The translations under genes were made by a program, and so were the position numbers. From an uncultured Lachnospiraceae bacterium (GTDB lineage Bacteria; Bacillota; Clostridia; Lachnospirales; Lachnospiraceae), in assembly GCA_947176505.1 (NCBI GenBank), contig CAMWQW010000009.1:1-64000 (forward strand): 64,000 nucleotides of DNA, read 5' to 3'. Positions 18,062 through 27,102 of the stretch are shown piece after piece (within the stretch, counting starts at the first letter, position 1; each line of letters begins with the position of its first letter). Under the pieces are notes generated by a model. The model was not told the DNA's origin. It saw nothing but the letters and a program-made list of their open reading frames with translations, and ran no database searches.

Positions 18062-18946
18062 ATGGAAAAAGAGATTAAAGCATTCATAGCATATTTACAT
18101 AATGTGAAGAATACTTCTGCGAATACCGAGATGTCATATAAGAGAGATCTTGAGAAAGTACAACATTTTATGGCAGAGCGCGGTATTCATGAGACAGCCG
18201 CAATATCGGAACAGGATTTAGAAGATTATGTGAAATATCTGGAAGACAATAAGTTTGCAGCGGCTACGGTGTCAAGGAATATAGCGTCTTTAAAAGCGTT
18301 TTATCATTATATGGTGCAGGAGGGAATTGTTCCGAAAGACCTTTCTGAACCGCTAAAGGCACCAAAGATTGAAAAGAAAATCCCTGAGATTATGTCTCCG
18401 GACGAGGTGGTAAGATTGTTGGAACAGCCTTCCGGTGATTCACCCAAGGAAGTACGAGATAAAGCAATGTTGGAGCTGCTGTATGCTACCGGAATCAGAG
18501 TGACAGAACTTATTACGCTGAAACTTTCTGATGTGAACATGCAGATGAATTTCATTTTATGCCGTGACCGCAATAAGGAGCGTATCATCCCTTTCGGGGC
18601 GGAAGCAAAGAATGCATTGACAAGATATTTGGATGGGACGCGTGCTGAGATGCTGGAGAATAAATCATCCGATGTGCTTTTTGCCAATTGTTCGGGGCAG
18701 CCGATGAGCAGGCAGGGATTTTGGAAGCTGATTAAATATTATGCGAAGAAAGCGGATATCAAAGCCGACATCACGCCGCATACGCTCAGACATTCTTTTG
18801 CGGCGCATCTGGTAGAGAACGGAGCAGATTTAAGGAGCGTACAGGAGATGCTTGGACATTCCGATATATCGACTACACAGATTTACGCGAATTTAAATCA
18901 CAGTCATATAAGAGAAGTGTATGCGAAGACACATCCGCGCGGATAA
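18062..18946 (+). CDS. xerD: Tyrosine recombinase XerD
   Basis: A 294-residue site-specific recombinase, a length normal for XerD, which resolves chromosome dimers at dif. Catalytic residues seen: Arg146 in GIRVTEL, His240 and Arg243 in TPHTLRHSF, His266 in LGHSD and the nucleophile Tyr275 in TQIYANL. The N-terminal core-binding domain (about 1-90) is present. ATG 18062 gives the usual N-terminus; a longer frame from TTG 18017 lacks a ribosome site. It is an ordinary chromosomal gene, not the ICE integrase. Confidence 0.88.
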   Translation: MEKEIKAFIAYLHNVKNTSANTEMSYKRDLEKVQHFMAERGIHETAAISEQDLEDYVKYLEDNKFAAATVSRNIASLKAFYHYMVQEGIVPKDLSEPLKAPKIEKKIPEIMSPDEVVRLLEQPSGDSPKEVRDKAMLELLYATGIRVTELITLKLSDVNMQMNFILCRDRNKERIIPFGAEAKNALTRYLDGTRAEMLENKSSDVLFANCSGQPMSRQGFWKLIKYYAKKADIKADITPHTLRHSFAAHLVENGADLRSVQEMLGHSDISTTQIYANLNHSHIREVYAKTHPRG

Positions 18947-18966
18947 GTAATAATATTGTCATAAAG

Positions 18967-19006
18967 GCATGGGACTGTTTCGATTGAAACACCCCGTGCT
19001 TTTTAT
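18967..19006 (+). terminator. Terminator of xerD
   Basis: A hairpin with TGTTTC/GAAACA near the loop and an outer GCATGGG/CCCGTGC stem (with a T-G pair and a small internal loop) ends at 18999 and is followed by TTTTTATTAT. Confidence 0.7.
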
Positions 19007-19102
19007 TATAATGGAGAGGCATCCTGAGTATTCGGAACAGGCTATGCAAAGATGTGTGCGGTTGCAGACGGAACAATTTGACGGAGAGGGACAGAAGGCA
19101 TC

Positions 19103-19792
19103 ATGTATAAAATATTTATTGTTGAAGATGACAGCACGATTTCCGAGCAAGTCGGAAAATATTTGGACAGGTGGGGATATGAGACTGTCTGTGCGAAAAA
19201 TTTTGAGAATATTTTGACGGAGTTTATCTCTTTTGAACCGCAGCTTGTTCTTCTGGACATCGGACTGCCTTTTTATAACGGCTATTATTGGTGTAGCGAG
19301 ATTCGTAAGATTTCGCAGGTTCCCGTGGTGTTTATTTCGTCTGCTTCCGATAATATGAATATTGTCATGGCGATGAATATGGGCGGTGATGATTTTATTA
19401 CGAAGCCTTTTGACTTGGAGGTACTGCTTGCCAAAGTGCAGGCGATTTTACGTCGAACGTATTCCTTCCAGCAGCAGTCGTCTGTGATAGAGTACGGGAA
19501 TGTGATTTTAAATTTGATGGATATGACGCTTCTCCATTCAGGGACCAAGCTTGAGTTGTCCAAGAATGAATTTCGGATTATGCAGCTTCTTTTTGAACAT
19601 GCCGGCAGTACGGTAACTCGCGAGAATATCATGAAAAAGCTGTGGGATGACGAGTGCTTCGTGGACGACAATACGCTGACTGTCAATATGAACCGTCTTA
19701 GAAAGAAGCTGGAGGAGACGGGGATTCATGATTTTATCGTGACAAAGAAAGGTGTCGGATATCAACTGGCAGCTAAGGAGAATATAAGCTGA
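19103..19792 (+). CDS. OmpR-family response regulator (BceR-like)
   Basis: A 229-residue regulator. Receiver domain 1-115: acid pocket IVEDD (6-10), phospho-acceptor Asp52 in LLDIGLP, and Lys near 101 in ITKPFD. The C-terminal winged helix (about 130-225) has ELSKNEFRIMQLL and DDNTLTVNMNRLRKKL. Its stop overlaps the kinase start. Together with the ABC genes downstream this is the layout of cell-envelope stress (bacitracin or lantibiotic) sensing modules. Confidence 0.92.
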   Translation: MYKIFIVEDDSTISEQVGKYLDRWGYETVCAKNFENILTEFISFEPQLVLLDIGLPFYNGYYWCSEIRKISQVPVVFISSASDNMNIVMAMNMGGDDFITKPFDLEVLLAKVQAILRRTYSFQQQSSVIEYGNVILNLMDMTLLHSGTKLELSKNEFRIMQLLFEHAGSTVTRENIMKKLWDDECFVDDNTLTVNMNRLRKKLEETGIHDFIVTKKGVGYQLAAKENIS

Positions 19793-20895
19793 TGATGAGT
19801 AAGAAGGAGATAAATGGACAGATACGCCGATCATATGTGCATGACAGATATAAGCTGATAGGTTTCTATTTATTGATAGTGGCTGTTTTTTTTGTGGTAG
19901 CGGCGCTCTATGATTACCTACGGGTAGTCAGGAATATGTTCTATGCCGTGGAACTTACATTGTTTTTGGGAGTTCTGGCTGTGATTGCAGATTATTGCAG
20001 CTACCGGGCAAGATGCCATGCGCTTTTTTATGCGCTGCAAAAGGAGGAGGAGCGGATACGGGATTTGCCGGAACCGCAAGGACTGCCGGAGAAACTGTAT
20101 CGTCAGCTGTTATTGGAAGAGGAGCAGGAGAAGAGAAAGCTTCTGACGAAGTACGACGAGAAGCAGAAAGATATGGCGGATTATTATACGCTGTGGACGC
20201 ATCAAATTAAAACGCCGATTGCCGCGCTTAGGCTGCTGCTCCAAAACGAAGCCGGTTCAGGGAACAGTCAGACGGACTTGGAAGAACAGAATGAAATAGA
20301 ACTGCAAAAACAATGTGACAGACAAAAAGAGACGGAAGAGCTGTTTAAAATTGAGCAGTATGCGCAGATGGCGCTCTATTTTGCCAGATTGGACAATCCT
20401 TCCTCAGATTTTTTATTCACGGAAACCGATGTGCGGGAGATTGTAAAGCAGGCAATACGGAAATATTCTGTTCTTTTCCTGCGAAGCGGGCTGTCATTCC
20501 GGATGGAGGAATTTGAAATTCGTGCGGTGACGGATGAGAAATGGCTCGGTTTTGTGATAGAGCAGGTGTTTTCCAATGCGTTAAAATATACTTATCAAGG
20601 CGGCATTGCGATTTACGGGTCAGATGAGGAAGGCAACAGGAAGCAGGGAAACGTGTCATATCTGGTGATTGAAGATACGGGAATCGGTATCACAGAGAGC
20701 GACCTTCCCAGAATATTTGAGAGAGGTTTTACAGGATATAACGGGCGGATTGACAAGAAAGCGACAGGGCTTGGGTTGTATTTGTGCAATCAGATTATGG
20801 AGAGGATGTCGCATACGATTACAGTGAAATCAGAGCCGCAAGTGGGAACAAAGGTTATTTTGGGATTAGTGCAATCTACATTGGAGAATATATGA
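19792..20895 (+). CDS. Intramembrane-sensing histidine kinase (BceS-like)
   Basis: A 367-residue kinase. Two membrane helices (about 22-40 and 52-68) are separated by a very short outside loop, so it likely senses through its ABC partner instead of binding ligand itself. LWTHQIKTPIAALRLLL holds the phospho-His137. The ATPase domain has FSNALKYT (N box), IEDTGIGI (G1), IFERGFTG (F box) and KKATGLGLYL (G2). The start overlaps the regulator stop by one base. Confidence 0.92.
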   Translation: MMSKKEINGQIRRSYVHDRYKLIGFYLLIVAVFFVVAALYDYLRVVRNMFYAVELTLFLGVLAVIADYCSYRARCHALFYALQKEEERIRDLPEPQGLPEKLYRQLLLEEEQEKRKLLTKYDEKQKDMADYYTLWTHQIKTPIAALRLLLQNEAGSGNSQTDLEEQNEIELQKQCDRQKETEELFKIEQYAQMALYFARLDNPSSDFLFTETDVREIVKQAIRKYSVLFLRSGLSFRMEEFEIRAVTDEKWLGFVIEQVFSNALKYTYQGGIAIYGSDEEGNRKQGNVSYLVIEDTGIGITESDLPRIFERGFTGYNGRIDKKATGLGLYLCNQIMERMSHTITVKSEPQVGTKVILGLVQSTLENI

Positions 20896-21101
20896 GAGCA
20901 GTTTTTGGAAACGAATTTTTTGACTGTGACATAAATGTAAGATTACGGAGAGGAAATGTAAGCCTGATGCATGGCAGCGCATTTCTTCTTTTTCTATAAT
21001 GGTCTTGTAGATGTGAAGATAATATATAAGTACTTCGCAGACATTTTCTCACATTGAAAGAGGGAAAGTAAATCAGATACAGACAGGAGGTAAGACATGA
21101 T

Positions 21102-21941
21102 ATGTCATTATTAGAGGTAAAAAACGTAAAAAAAGTATATACGACAAGGTTTGGAGCGGTCAAAGTGCAGGCGCTTTGCGATGTAAATTTTTCTGTGGAG
21201 GAAGGAGAGTATGTAGCAGTCATGGGGGAATCCGGGTCCGGCAAGACGACGCTTCTCAATATTCTGGCTTCTTTGGATAAAGCGACAAGCGGACAGGTGC
21301 TGTTAAACGGCAGAGACTTATCGGAGATTAAGCAAAGAGAAATCTGCGCGTTCAGAAGAGAGCATTTGGGATTCGTATTTCAGGATTTCAATCTGTTAGA
21401 TACTTTGTCGTTAAAAGACAATATTTATCTGCCGCTTGTACTGGCGGGAGCAGATTATAAAAGGATGGAAGATAAGCTGCAACCGCTTGCAAAGAAGCTG
21501 GATATTTCGGACATTCTGGAGAAATATCCGTATGAGGTATCGGGTGGGCAGAAACAGCGGGCAGCCGTATGTCGTGCACTGATTACACAGCCGGATATTA
21601 TTCTGGCGGATGAACCCACCGGAGCGCTTGATTCCCGTGCGGCAGGCAAATTGCTCAAATTGTTCGGAGAAATAAATAAAGAAGGTCAGACAATCTTGAT
21701 GGTGACACACTCCGTTCAGGCGGCAAGTAATGCGGGACGGGTTCTCTTTATCAAAGACGGATGTGTATTTCACCAGATTTATAAGGGAAACCAGAGTAAT
21801 GATGCTATGTATAAGATGATTTCCGATACGTTGACGGTACTGCAGACACAGTCGCAGGGTGAAGTAACAGCGGATACGGAAGAAAAAGACAATCCGCAGA
21901 TTGAAGGTACGAAGAATGGAAAAGGGGTGAAGACGGCGTGA
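21102..21941 (+). CDS. ABC transporter ATP-binding protein (BceA-like)
   Basis: A 279-residue ATPase of the MacB/BceA/LolD group. Walker A GESGSGKTT (42-50), Q loop VFQDFNLLDTL, signature VSGGQKQR, Walker B IILADEPTGALD and the H loop MVTHS are intact. A polar C-terminal tail of about 40 residues follows the domain. GGAGG lies 11 bases before the ATG. It overlaps the permease gene by 4 bases. Expected role: with the permease, recognise or remove cell-wall-active peptides. Confidence 0.92.
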   Translation: MSLLEVKNVKKVYTTRFGAVKVQALCDVNFSVEEGEYVAVMGESGSGKTTLLNILASLDKATSGQVLLNGRDLSEIKQREICAFRREHLGFVFQDFNLLDTLSLKDNIYLPLVLAGADYKRMEDKLQPLAKKLDISDILEKYPYEVSGGQKQRAAVCRALITQPDIILADEPTGALDSRAAGKLLKLFGEINKEGQTILMVTHSVQAASNAGRVLFIKDGCVFHQIYKGNQSNDAMYKMISDTLTVLQTQSQGEVTADTEEKDNPQIEGTKNGKGVKTA

Positions 21942-23965
21942 ATGAGAGAAACAATGCAACCAATCAATTACGCATGAAATTATTGCCGAGGCTGGCGTGT
22001 AAAGGGATTATAAGTAACAAAAACGTATATTATCCGTATCTTGCAGCGGGGAGCTTTTCTGTATTTACTTATTTCGTATTTGCATCAATCCTGCATAATG
22101 ACATTATCAAATTGATGCCGAAAAGTGCATATATGTGGATTATGCTGAAATTGGGCAAGGGTCTGCTTTCGATTATCCTTTTGATTTTCTTGATTTATGC
22201 GAACGGATTTCTGGTCAAAAGACGTCGGAAAGAGTTTGGGCTGTATCATATGTTGGGATTAGAGAAAAAACATATCGGTGCCATGATGTTCTTTGAAACT
22301 TTTCTGCTTTACGCTGTGGCACTGTGCGGGGGAATCATTTTTGGAGTGGTATTTTCCAAACTGTTCTTTTTGCTGCTCCTTCGTATATGCAGAATGCCGG
22401 CAGAGATAGGTTTTGTATTTGAGCCTGCAGCCTTTCGGGAGACGATGGTCTATTTTGGGGTTGTATACTTGATCAATTATATGGGAAGCTTGTGGGAGGT
22501 AGGTAAGGCGAGACCAATAGAGCTGATGAGCGGGAGCAAAAAAGGTGAGAAAGAACCGAGATTTCTGTGGTTTTATGCAATGCTTGGCGTGGCAGCGTTG
22601 TGCGGCGGCTATTACTGTTCCGTCACCGCGCAGGTTGATACGATGATTTTTATGAACTTTTTCATGGCAGTTTTTTTGGTTATCGTAGGGACTTACTTTC
22701 TGTTTACATCTGGAAGCATTGCGTTTTTAAAATGGATGAAGACAAGAAGGAAGATCTACTACCGACCGAAGAACTTCATTACCGTTTCGGGAATGCTTTA
22801 CCGTATGAAAAAGAGTGCGGCGAGTCTTTCTAATATTTGCATTTTTTCGACGATGGCACTCATTACGCTGATATGTACGGTGGCGCTCTGTGTCGGTTTG
22901 GACGGCTGTGTACATTTTGTATATCCTTATGACTTGACAATGGCGTATGTGGAAGAAAAAGTGTCAGAACAAGACGTGATGCAGGAAATTGAGGCATTGG
23001 AGAATAAGTATGGTCTGACTGTAAAGCGGGTAGATGTATATGATGAGATAACGCTTGATGTTAAGAAAACAGAGAACAGATTTGAGATGCAGACGGGAGA
23101 GAGCTCTGCGGATGAATATCAGATAGATTTTCTTGTGCAGGATGACTATAACCGTATAGAGAACCGCTCGGTGAGTCTTGCGGAGAACGAGGCGCTCATG
23201 TATTGCAGCGGCAAAGACTTCGGATACGACACTGTGGATTTCTTCGGCATGACATTGCAGATACAGGAAGAACTTGACGGTTTTTTCCCGCACTCCAAGG
23301 CGGATGGCAATACGTATAATGCCCGTTATATGATAATAGTTAAGGACAAGGCGGTGCGCGATGCATGTGTTCGTGCGTGGTGCGGAGTGCATGGCGTGGA
23401 AGATACGGGCATTTTTATAGATAGTGATGAGAGACAACGTGTAAAGCTTCTTCTGGAAGGCGAAGACGAGAAGAAAAAGGCATTACTGGAGGAGTTTAGT
23501 GAGTGGGGACAGAGTCAGCCGGGATTCGAAAACCTTCAAAATGGTGTAGATTGGAGAGAAAATAATCAGATTACGTACGGCTCGCTCCTGTTCATCGGTA
23601 TTTTGTTCGGTATGATTTTCTTCATGTGCCTGATTCTTATTATGTATTATAAACAGATTACAGAGGGATATGAAGATAGGAACAGCTTCGGTATTATGCA
23701 GAAGGTCGGCATGAGCGATAAAGAGATTCAGGGGACGGTACACAGACAGATTCTGATGGTATTCGGTCTGCCGCTTGCAGGAGCGCTTTTTCATACGATG
23801 GCTGGAATGTTTATGGTCAAATGTCTGTTCGCCGTAATTTCATTGTTTGATATGCAGGTTTTTGTGGGCAGCATCATAGGGGTGTCGGCGTTGTTTGCGG
23901 TGGTGTATGGTATAAGCTATCTGATTACGGCGAAGACATACTATAGGATTGTGCGGCAGGGATAG
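21938..23965 (+). CDS. FtsX-like ABC permease (BceB-like)
   Basis: A 675-residue permease with about ten membrane helices: one near residue 28, groups near 65-90, 110-150, 170-190, 210-265 and 285-325, then three at the C-terminus. Between about 335 and 545 lies a large outside domain, the feature that defines BceB-type transporters and binds peptide antibiotics. RRRKEFGLYHMLGLEKKHIG and RNSFGIMQKVGMSDKEI are the two FtsX coupling segments. Start is GTG 21938, overlapping the ATPase stop. Confidence 0.9.
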   Translation: MNERNNATNQLRMKLLPRLACKGIISNKNVYYPYLAAGSFSVFTYFVFASILHNDIIKLMPKSAYMWIMLKLGKGLLSIILLIFLIYANGFLVKRRRKEFGLYHMLGLEKKHIGAMMFFETFLLYAVALCGGIIFGVVFSKLFFLLLLRICRMPAEIGFVFEPAAFRETMVYFGVVYLINYMGSLWEVGKARPIELMSGSKKGEKEPRFLWFYAMLGVAALCGGYYCSVTAQVDTMIFMNFFMAVFLVIVGTYFLFTSGSIAFLKWMKTRRKIYYRPKNFITVSGMLYRMKKSAASLSNICIFSTMALITLICTVALCVGLDGCVHFVYPYDLTMAYVEEKVSEQDVMQEIEALENKYGLTVKRVDVYDEITLDVKKTENRFEMQTGESSADEYQIDFLVQDDYNRIENRSVSLAENEALMYCSGKDFGYDTVDFFGMTLQIQEELDGFFPHSKADGNTYNARYMIIVKDKAVRDACVRAWCGVHGVEDTGIFIDSDERQRVKLLLEGEDEKKKALLEEFSEWGQSQPGFENLQNGVDWRENNQITYGSLLFIGILFGMIFFMCLILIMYYKQITEGYEDRNSFGIMQKVGMSDKEIQGTVHRQILMVFGLPLAGALFHTMAGMFMVKCLFAVISLFDMQVFVGSIIGVSALFAVVYGISYLITAKTYYRIVRQG

Positions 23966-23974
23966 GAAGTATTA

Positions 23975-25312
23975 TCACATATAATGGTACTTTCCACGCT
24001 TCGCAATTAAAAAAGCGGCGGAGAGGATGCATGCACACACTTCTGCGACGGTGATTGCCCACCAGATACCGTCTACGCCGAAGAAGAGCGGCAGAAACAA
24101 CACGGAAGCAGTCTGGAAGATAAGGGTGCGCATGAAGGATATCGCAGCAGAGATTGCTCCGTTGTTGAGCGCCGTAAAAAACGAGGACGCAAAAATATTC
24201 AATCCGGCGAATAAAAAAGAGAACGCAAACAATCGGAAGGCGTGGCTGGTTAGTTCGAACAGCTCTGCGTCATAGCCGACAAATATTTGAGCAAGCGGAG
24301 CAGCAAGCAGGAATGCGGATATGGTCAGAACAACTCCCGCACTGCTTGCCAGAGTGACGCTTTTTGCCAGCATATTTTTTAATTCCATATGATTGCCGGC
24401 GCCGTAATGGTAGCTGATTACCGGTGCAGAACCTATGGAATAACCGATGTAAATGGCAATAAAAATGAATTGTACATACATCAGCACGCCATATGCCGAC
24501 ACACCGTTTTCACCTACATATTTCATAAGTTGAAAATTGTAAATCATGCTGACGACAGAAGTGGAAATATTGCTCATCAGCTCGGAGGAACCGTTGACGC
24601 AGGCTTGCAGCACCGGTTTGAGCTCAAGTTTCGTCCATGTGAGCCGAAGCAGGCTGGTATTGGGACGGACAAAATATAAAAAGGGCAGAACGCCTCCGAT
24701 ACACTGACTTAAGCCGGTGGCAAAGGCAGCGCCGGCTACGCCCCATCTGAAAGCGCCCACAAACAAAGCGTCAAGAAACATATTGGTGACACCGGCGGCA
24801 ACAGTCGCAGCCAGACCGAGTTTCGGTCTCTCGGCGGCAATCAGGAAGCTCTGGAAGACATTCTGCAGCATGAATGTTGAGGTGAAGCCTGTTACAATTC
24901 TACCGTAAAGAACACAATCTTCCATCATCTCCGGCGTGGCGCCTAAGAAAGCGGTAGCGGGACGCATAAAAATAATACCTGCCACAGACAGGATGATTCC
25001 GAGAATCAATGTGATATATATCATCATGGAAAAATAGCGGTTAGCCTTTACGCGGTCATCTTGTCCGAGCACGAGGGATACGAGGGCAGTTCCGCCGGTG
25101 CCGATCATAAATCCCATGCCGCCCAATATCATAACAAATGGATATATGAGATTAACTGCTGCAAAAGCGGTTTTTCCTGCAAAATTAGACACGAAGAAAC
25201 CGTCTACAACGCCATAGATTGATGTGAAGACCATCATGACGATGGAAGGGAATGTAAAGCGCAGTAGTTTGTTGTAGGTAAAATGGTCTGATAATTGAAT
25301 ATTTGTTTTCAT
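23975..25312 (-). CDS. MATE-family multidrug efflux transporter
   Basis: A 445-residue protein with 12 predicted helices in two MatE halves. Landmarks: FTSIYGVVDGFFVSNFAG in helix 1-2, GGMGFMIGTGGTALVS, a mid-protein GAFRWGVAGAAFATGLSQ, and GVDGIWWAITVAE near the end. MATE proteins export cationic drugs in exchange for Na+ or H+. It lies 2 bases downstream of the MarR gene in the same operon, so it is very likely under that repressor. It converges on the BceB-like gene with a 9-base gap. Confidence 0.9.
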   Translation of the reverse strand: MKTNIQLSDHFTYNKLLRFTFPSIVMMVFTSIYGVVDGFFVSNFAGKTAFAAVNLIYPFVMILGGMGFMIGTGGTALVSLVLGQDDRVKANRYFSMMIYITLILGIILSVAGIIFMRPATAFLGATPEMMEDCVLYGRIVTGFTSTFMLQNVFQSFLIAAERPKLGLAATVAAGVTNMFLDALFVGAFRWGVAGAAFATGLSQCIGGVLPFLYFVRPNTSLLRLTWTKLELKPVLQACVNGSSELMSNISTSVVSMIYNFQLMKYVGENGVSAYGVLMYVQFIFIAIYIGYSIGSAPVISYHYGAGNHMELKNMLAKSVTLASSAGVVLTISAFLLAAPLAQIFVGYDAELFELTSHAFRLFAFSFLFAGLNIFASSFFTALNNGAISAAISFMRTLIFQTASVLFLPLFFGVDGIWWAITVAEVCACILSAAFLIAKRGKYHYM

Positions 25313-25314
25313 AG

Positions 25315-25755
25315 TTATTGTATTCCTTTGATTCTGTTTCTGAAATCTTGTAGATATCGTTCAGTTAATTCCAGATATTTTTTAACATCTTCCTGACTCC
25401 ATGATGAGAAAATGTCATTTTCAATATCAATAATCTGGCGGGCAGTACGGTCAGCCAGCTCTTTGCCCTGTTTTGTAAGGCAGACGGTCTTGTTTTTAGC
25501 GCCGGTGCTTTCTAGGTAGATGATGCCTTCCGATTCCAGTTTGCGCAGGGCGGAATTAACAGTTTGCTTACTGATGCCGGAATTGCGGACAATATCTTTC
25601 AGAAGACAAGAATCTCCGTTGTCACAGATTGTATATAGGACAATCATGGAACTGTCCGGGAGTCCCAGCATAGAGGAAAGCTCGTGATAGGCGGCGTCAA
25701 TTTCACTGGACAGGTAATTGTAGCGTTTCAATTCTTTGGACGAGTGTATATTCAT
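25315..25755 (-). CDS. MarR-family transcriptional regulator
   Basis: A 146-residue winged-helix protein: CLLKDIVRNSGISKQTVNSALRKLESEGIIYLES is the helix-turn-helix, followed by the wing GAKNKTVCLT. It should bind the two operators on its own promoter and repress itself and the MATE gene until a ligand binds. ATG at 25755 has AAGGAG 5 bases before it, preferred over the upstream ATG at 25791. Confidence 0.88.
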   Translation of the reverse strand: MNIHSSKELKRYNYLSSEIDAAYHELSSMLGLPDSSMIVLYTICDNGDSCLLKDIVRNSGISKQTVNSALRKLESEGIIYLESTGAKNKTVCLTKQGKELADRTARQIIDIENDIFSSWSQEDVKKYLELTERYLQDFRNRIKGIQ

Positions 25756-25836
25756 GTTGGCTCCTTTATGTTTTAAATGAAGTTTAAGCATATGACAGTA
25801 GTGATATACGTAAAGAGAGTGTCATACACGTAAATA

Positions 25837-25887
25837 GTACGAAATCGTACCATTTGTAATTATAGTATGATTTCGTACCAAAGTCAA
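25837..25887 (-). promoter_or_regulatory. MarR-MATE promoter with two operators
   Basis: On the minus strand TTGACT (25882-25887), a 17-base spacer and TATAAT (25859-25864) form a near-consensus promoter. GTATGATTTCGTAC (25865-25878) fills the spacer. GTACGAAATCGTAC (25837-25850) covers the start site. Both are near-palindromes of the same kind, centred 28 bases apart. Two MarR dimers would bracket the -10 box. Confidence 0.85.
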
Positions 25888-25890
25888 GAG

Positions 25891-25917
25891 AAAAAAAGGC
25901 GGAACATATGTCCCGCC
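25891..25917 (-). terminator. Terminator of the aroF-type gene
   Basis: On the minus strand GGCGGGA and TCCGCC pair around a CATATG loop, followed by seven T residues. Confidence 0.7.
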
Positions 25918-25946
25918 GACTAATTGAGAATGCGAAGCGCTCTCTG

Positions 25947-25970
25947 AATCGTCGCTGTCTGGCGACGATT
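25947..25970. terminator. Hairpin next to the aroF-type stop codon
   Basis: AATCGTCGC (25947-25955) and GCGACGATT (25962-25970) form a perfect 9-bp stem with a 6-base loop. It sits 2 bases from the stop codon of the minus-strand gene. Its T-rich flank is on the plus side, so it may act as an mRNA 3' stabiliser more than as a terminator. Confidence 0.45.
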
Positions 25971-25972
25971 TT

Positions 25973-27001
25973 CTATTCATATTCTGCTATATCATAAATC
26001 AATCGTTCAGAAGCCTCCCAGCCGAGACACGGGTCTGTGATAGATTTGCCGTAGATGCCTTCGCCGATTTTCTGACATCCTTCTTCGATATAGCTTTCTA
26101 CCATGACACCTTTCACCATACGGTGAATATCGCTGTTTAACTTTCGGCTGTGCATCACTTCCTTGACGATACGAACCTGCTGCTCATACTGCTTATTAGA
26201 ATTACTGTGGTTGGCATCGATGATACATGCCGGATTTACAAGGTCAAATTCCTGATATAATGAGTAGAGCATGGCAAGGTCTTCATAGTGATAGTTGGGA
26301 AGGCTTCTTCCATGTTTGTTGACGGAACCGCGCAGAACGGCGTGAGCCAGTGGGTTGCCGCCGGTGTTCACCTCATGACCTCTATAGATAAAATCATGGG
26401 GATGCTGCGCTGCATAAATAGAGTTCAGCATAACGGAGAGGGTGCCGCTGGTAGGATTCTTCATGCCGGTCGGCACATCGAAACCGCTGGCAGTCATGCG
26501 ATGATGTTGATCTTCTACAGAGCGGGCGCCGATGGCAACATAAGAGAGGATATCTTCCACATATCCCCAGTTATCGGGATAGAGCATTTCATCTGCGGCA
26601 GTCAGTTTAGATTCCTCGATGGCGCGAATATGCATTTTGCGCATGGCGATCAAGCCGCTTGTAAAGTCAGGTTTTTTCTCCGGGTCAGGCTGGCTGACGA
26701 TACCTTTATATCCTTCGCCGGTAGTACGCGGCTTGTTCGTGTAGATTCTGGGAATCAGAATCAGTTTATCCTTAACCTTTTCATTGACGCGTGCAAGCCG
26801 GTTTACATAATCACAAACCGCTTCCTCGTTGTCTGCGGAACAAGGACCGATGATTAACAGAAATTTATTGCTTTTACCGGTGATGACATCGCGTATCTCA
26901 TCGTCGCGTTCTTTCTTGAGCTTGACGAGATGGTCAGGCATCGGAAATTGTTTGCGGATTTCCTCCGGCGTCGGTAATTTTGCTACATAATGAAATGACA
27001 T
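25973..27001 (-). CDS. aroF: 3-deoxy-7-phosphoheptulonate synthase (type I DAHP synthase)
   Basis: A 342-residue enzyme for the first shikimate step: phosphoenolpyruvate plus erythrose-4-phosphate to DAHP. Seen: LLIIGPCSADNEEAV, PRTTGEGYKGI, GARSVEDQHHRMTASGFDVPTGMKNPTSG, and CIIDANHSNSNKQ, which bind metal and substrates in the AroF/G/H class. The N-terminal segment that carries amino-acid feedback sites in this class is present but short; which amino acid inhibits it cannot be told. GAGGAG lies 9 bases before the ATG. Confidence 0.92.
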   Translation of the reverse strand: MSFHYVAKLPTPEEIRKQFPMPDHLVKLKKERDDEIRDVITGKSNKFLLIIGPCSADNEEAVCDYVNRLARVNEKVKDKLILIPRIYTNKPRTTGEGYKGIVSQPDPEKKPDFTSGLIAMRKMHIRAIEESKLTAADEMLYPDNWGYVEDILSYVAIGARSVEDQHHRMTASGFDVPTGMKNPTSGTLSVMLNSIYAAQHPHDFIYRGHEVNTGGNPLAHAVLRGSVNKHGRSLPNYHYEDLAMLYSLYQEFDLVNPACIIDANHSNSNKQYEQQVRIVKEVMHSRKLNSDIHRMVKGVMVESYIEEGCQKIGEGIYGKSITDPCLGWEASERLIYDIAEYE

Positions 27002-27102
27002 TTTCTCATACTCCTCTTATATGGTATCTTGGCGGTTGTTTGTACAGCCGCTTATTTCTATGTTTTTCTCTGGCAAAAACACATACATTATAGTATATTA
27101 AG

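Noticed and set aside
18062..18946. Tyrosine recombinase as an ICE or phage integrase
   Set aside because: Length, motifs and linkage to spoIIM fit the housekeeping XerD. It is 12 kb from the ICE edge.
19103..23965. New type of signalling system
   Set aside because: Gene order and domain features fit the known BceRS-AB detoxification modules.
23975..25755. MATE/MarR genes as cargo of the ICE
   Set aside because: They are 5 kb outside the left junction, separated from it by housekeeping genes.
26288..26857. 189-codon plus-strand frame
   Set aside because: It is antisense to the clear DAHP synthase gene and has no ribosome site.
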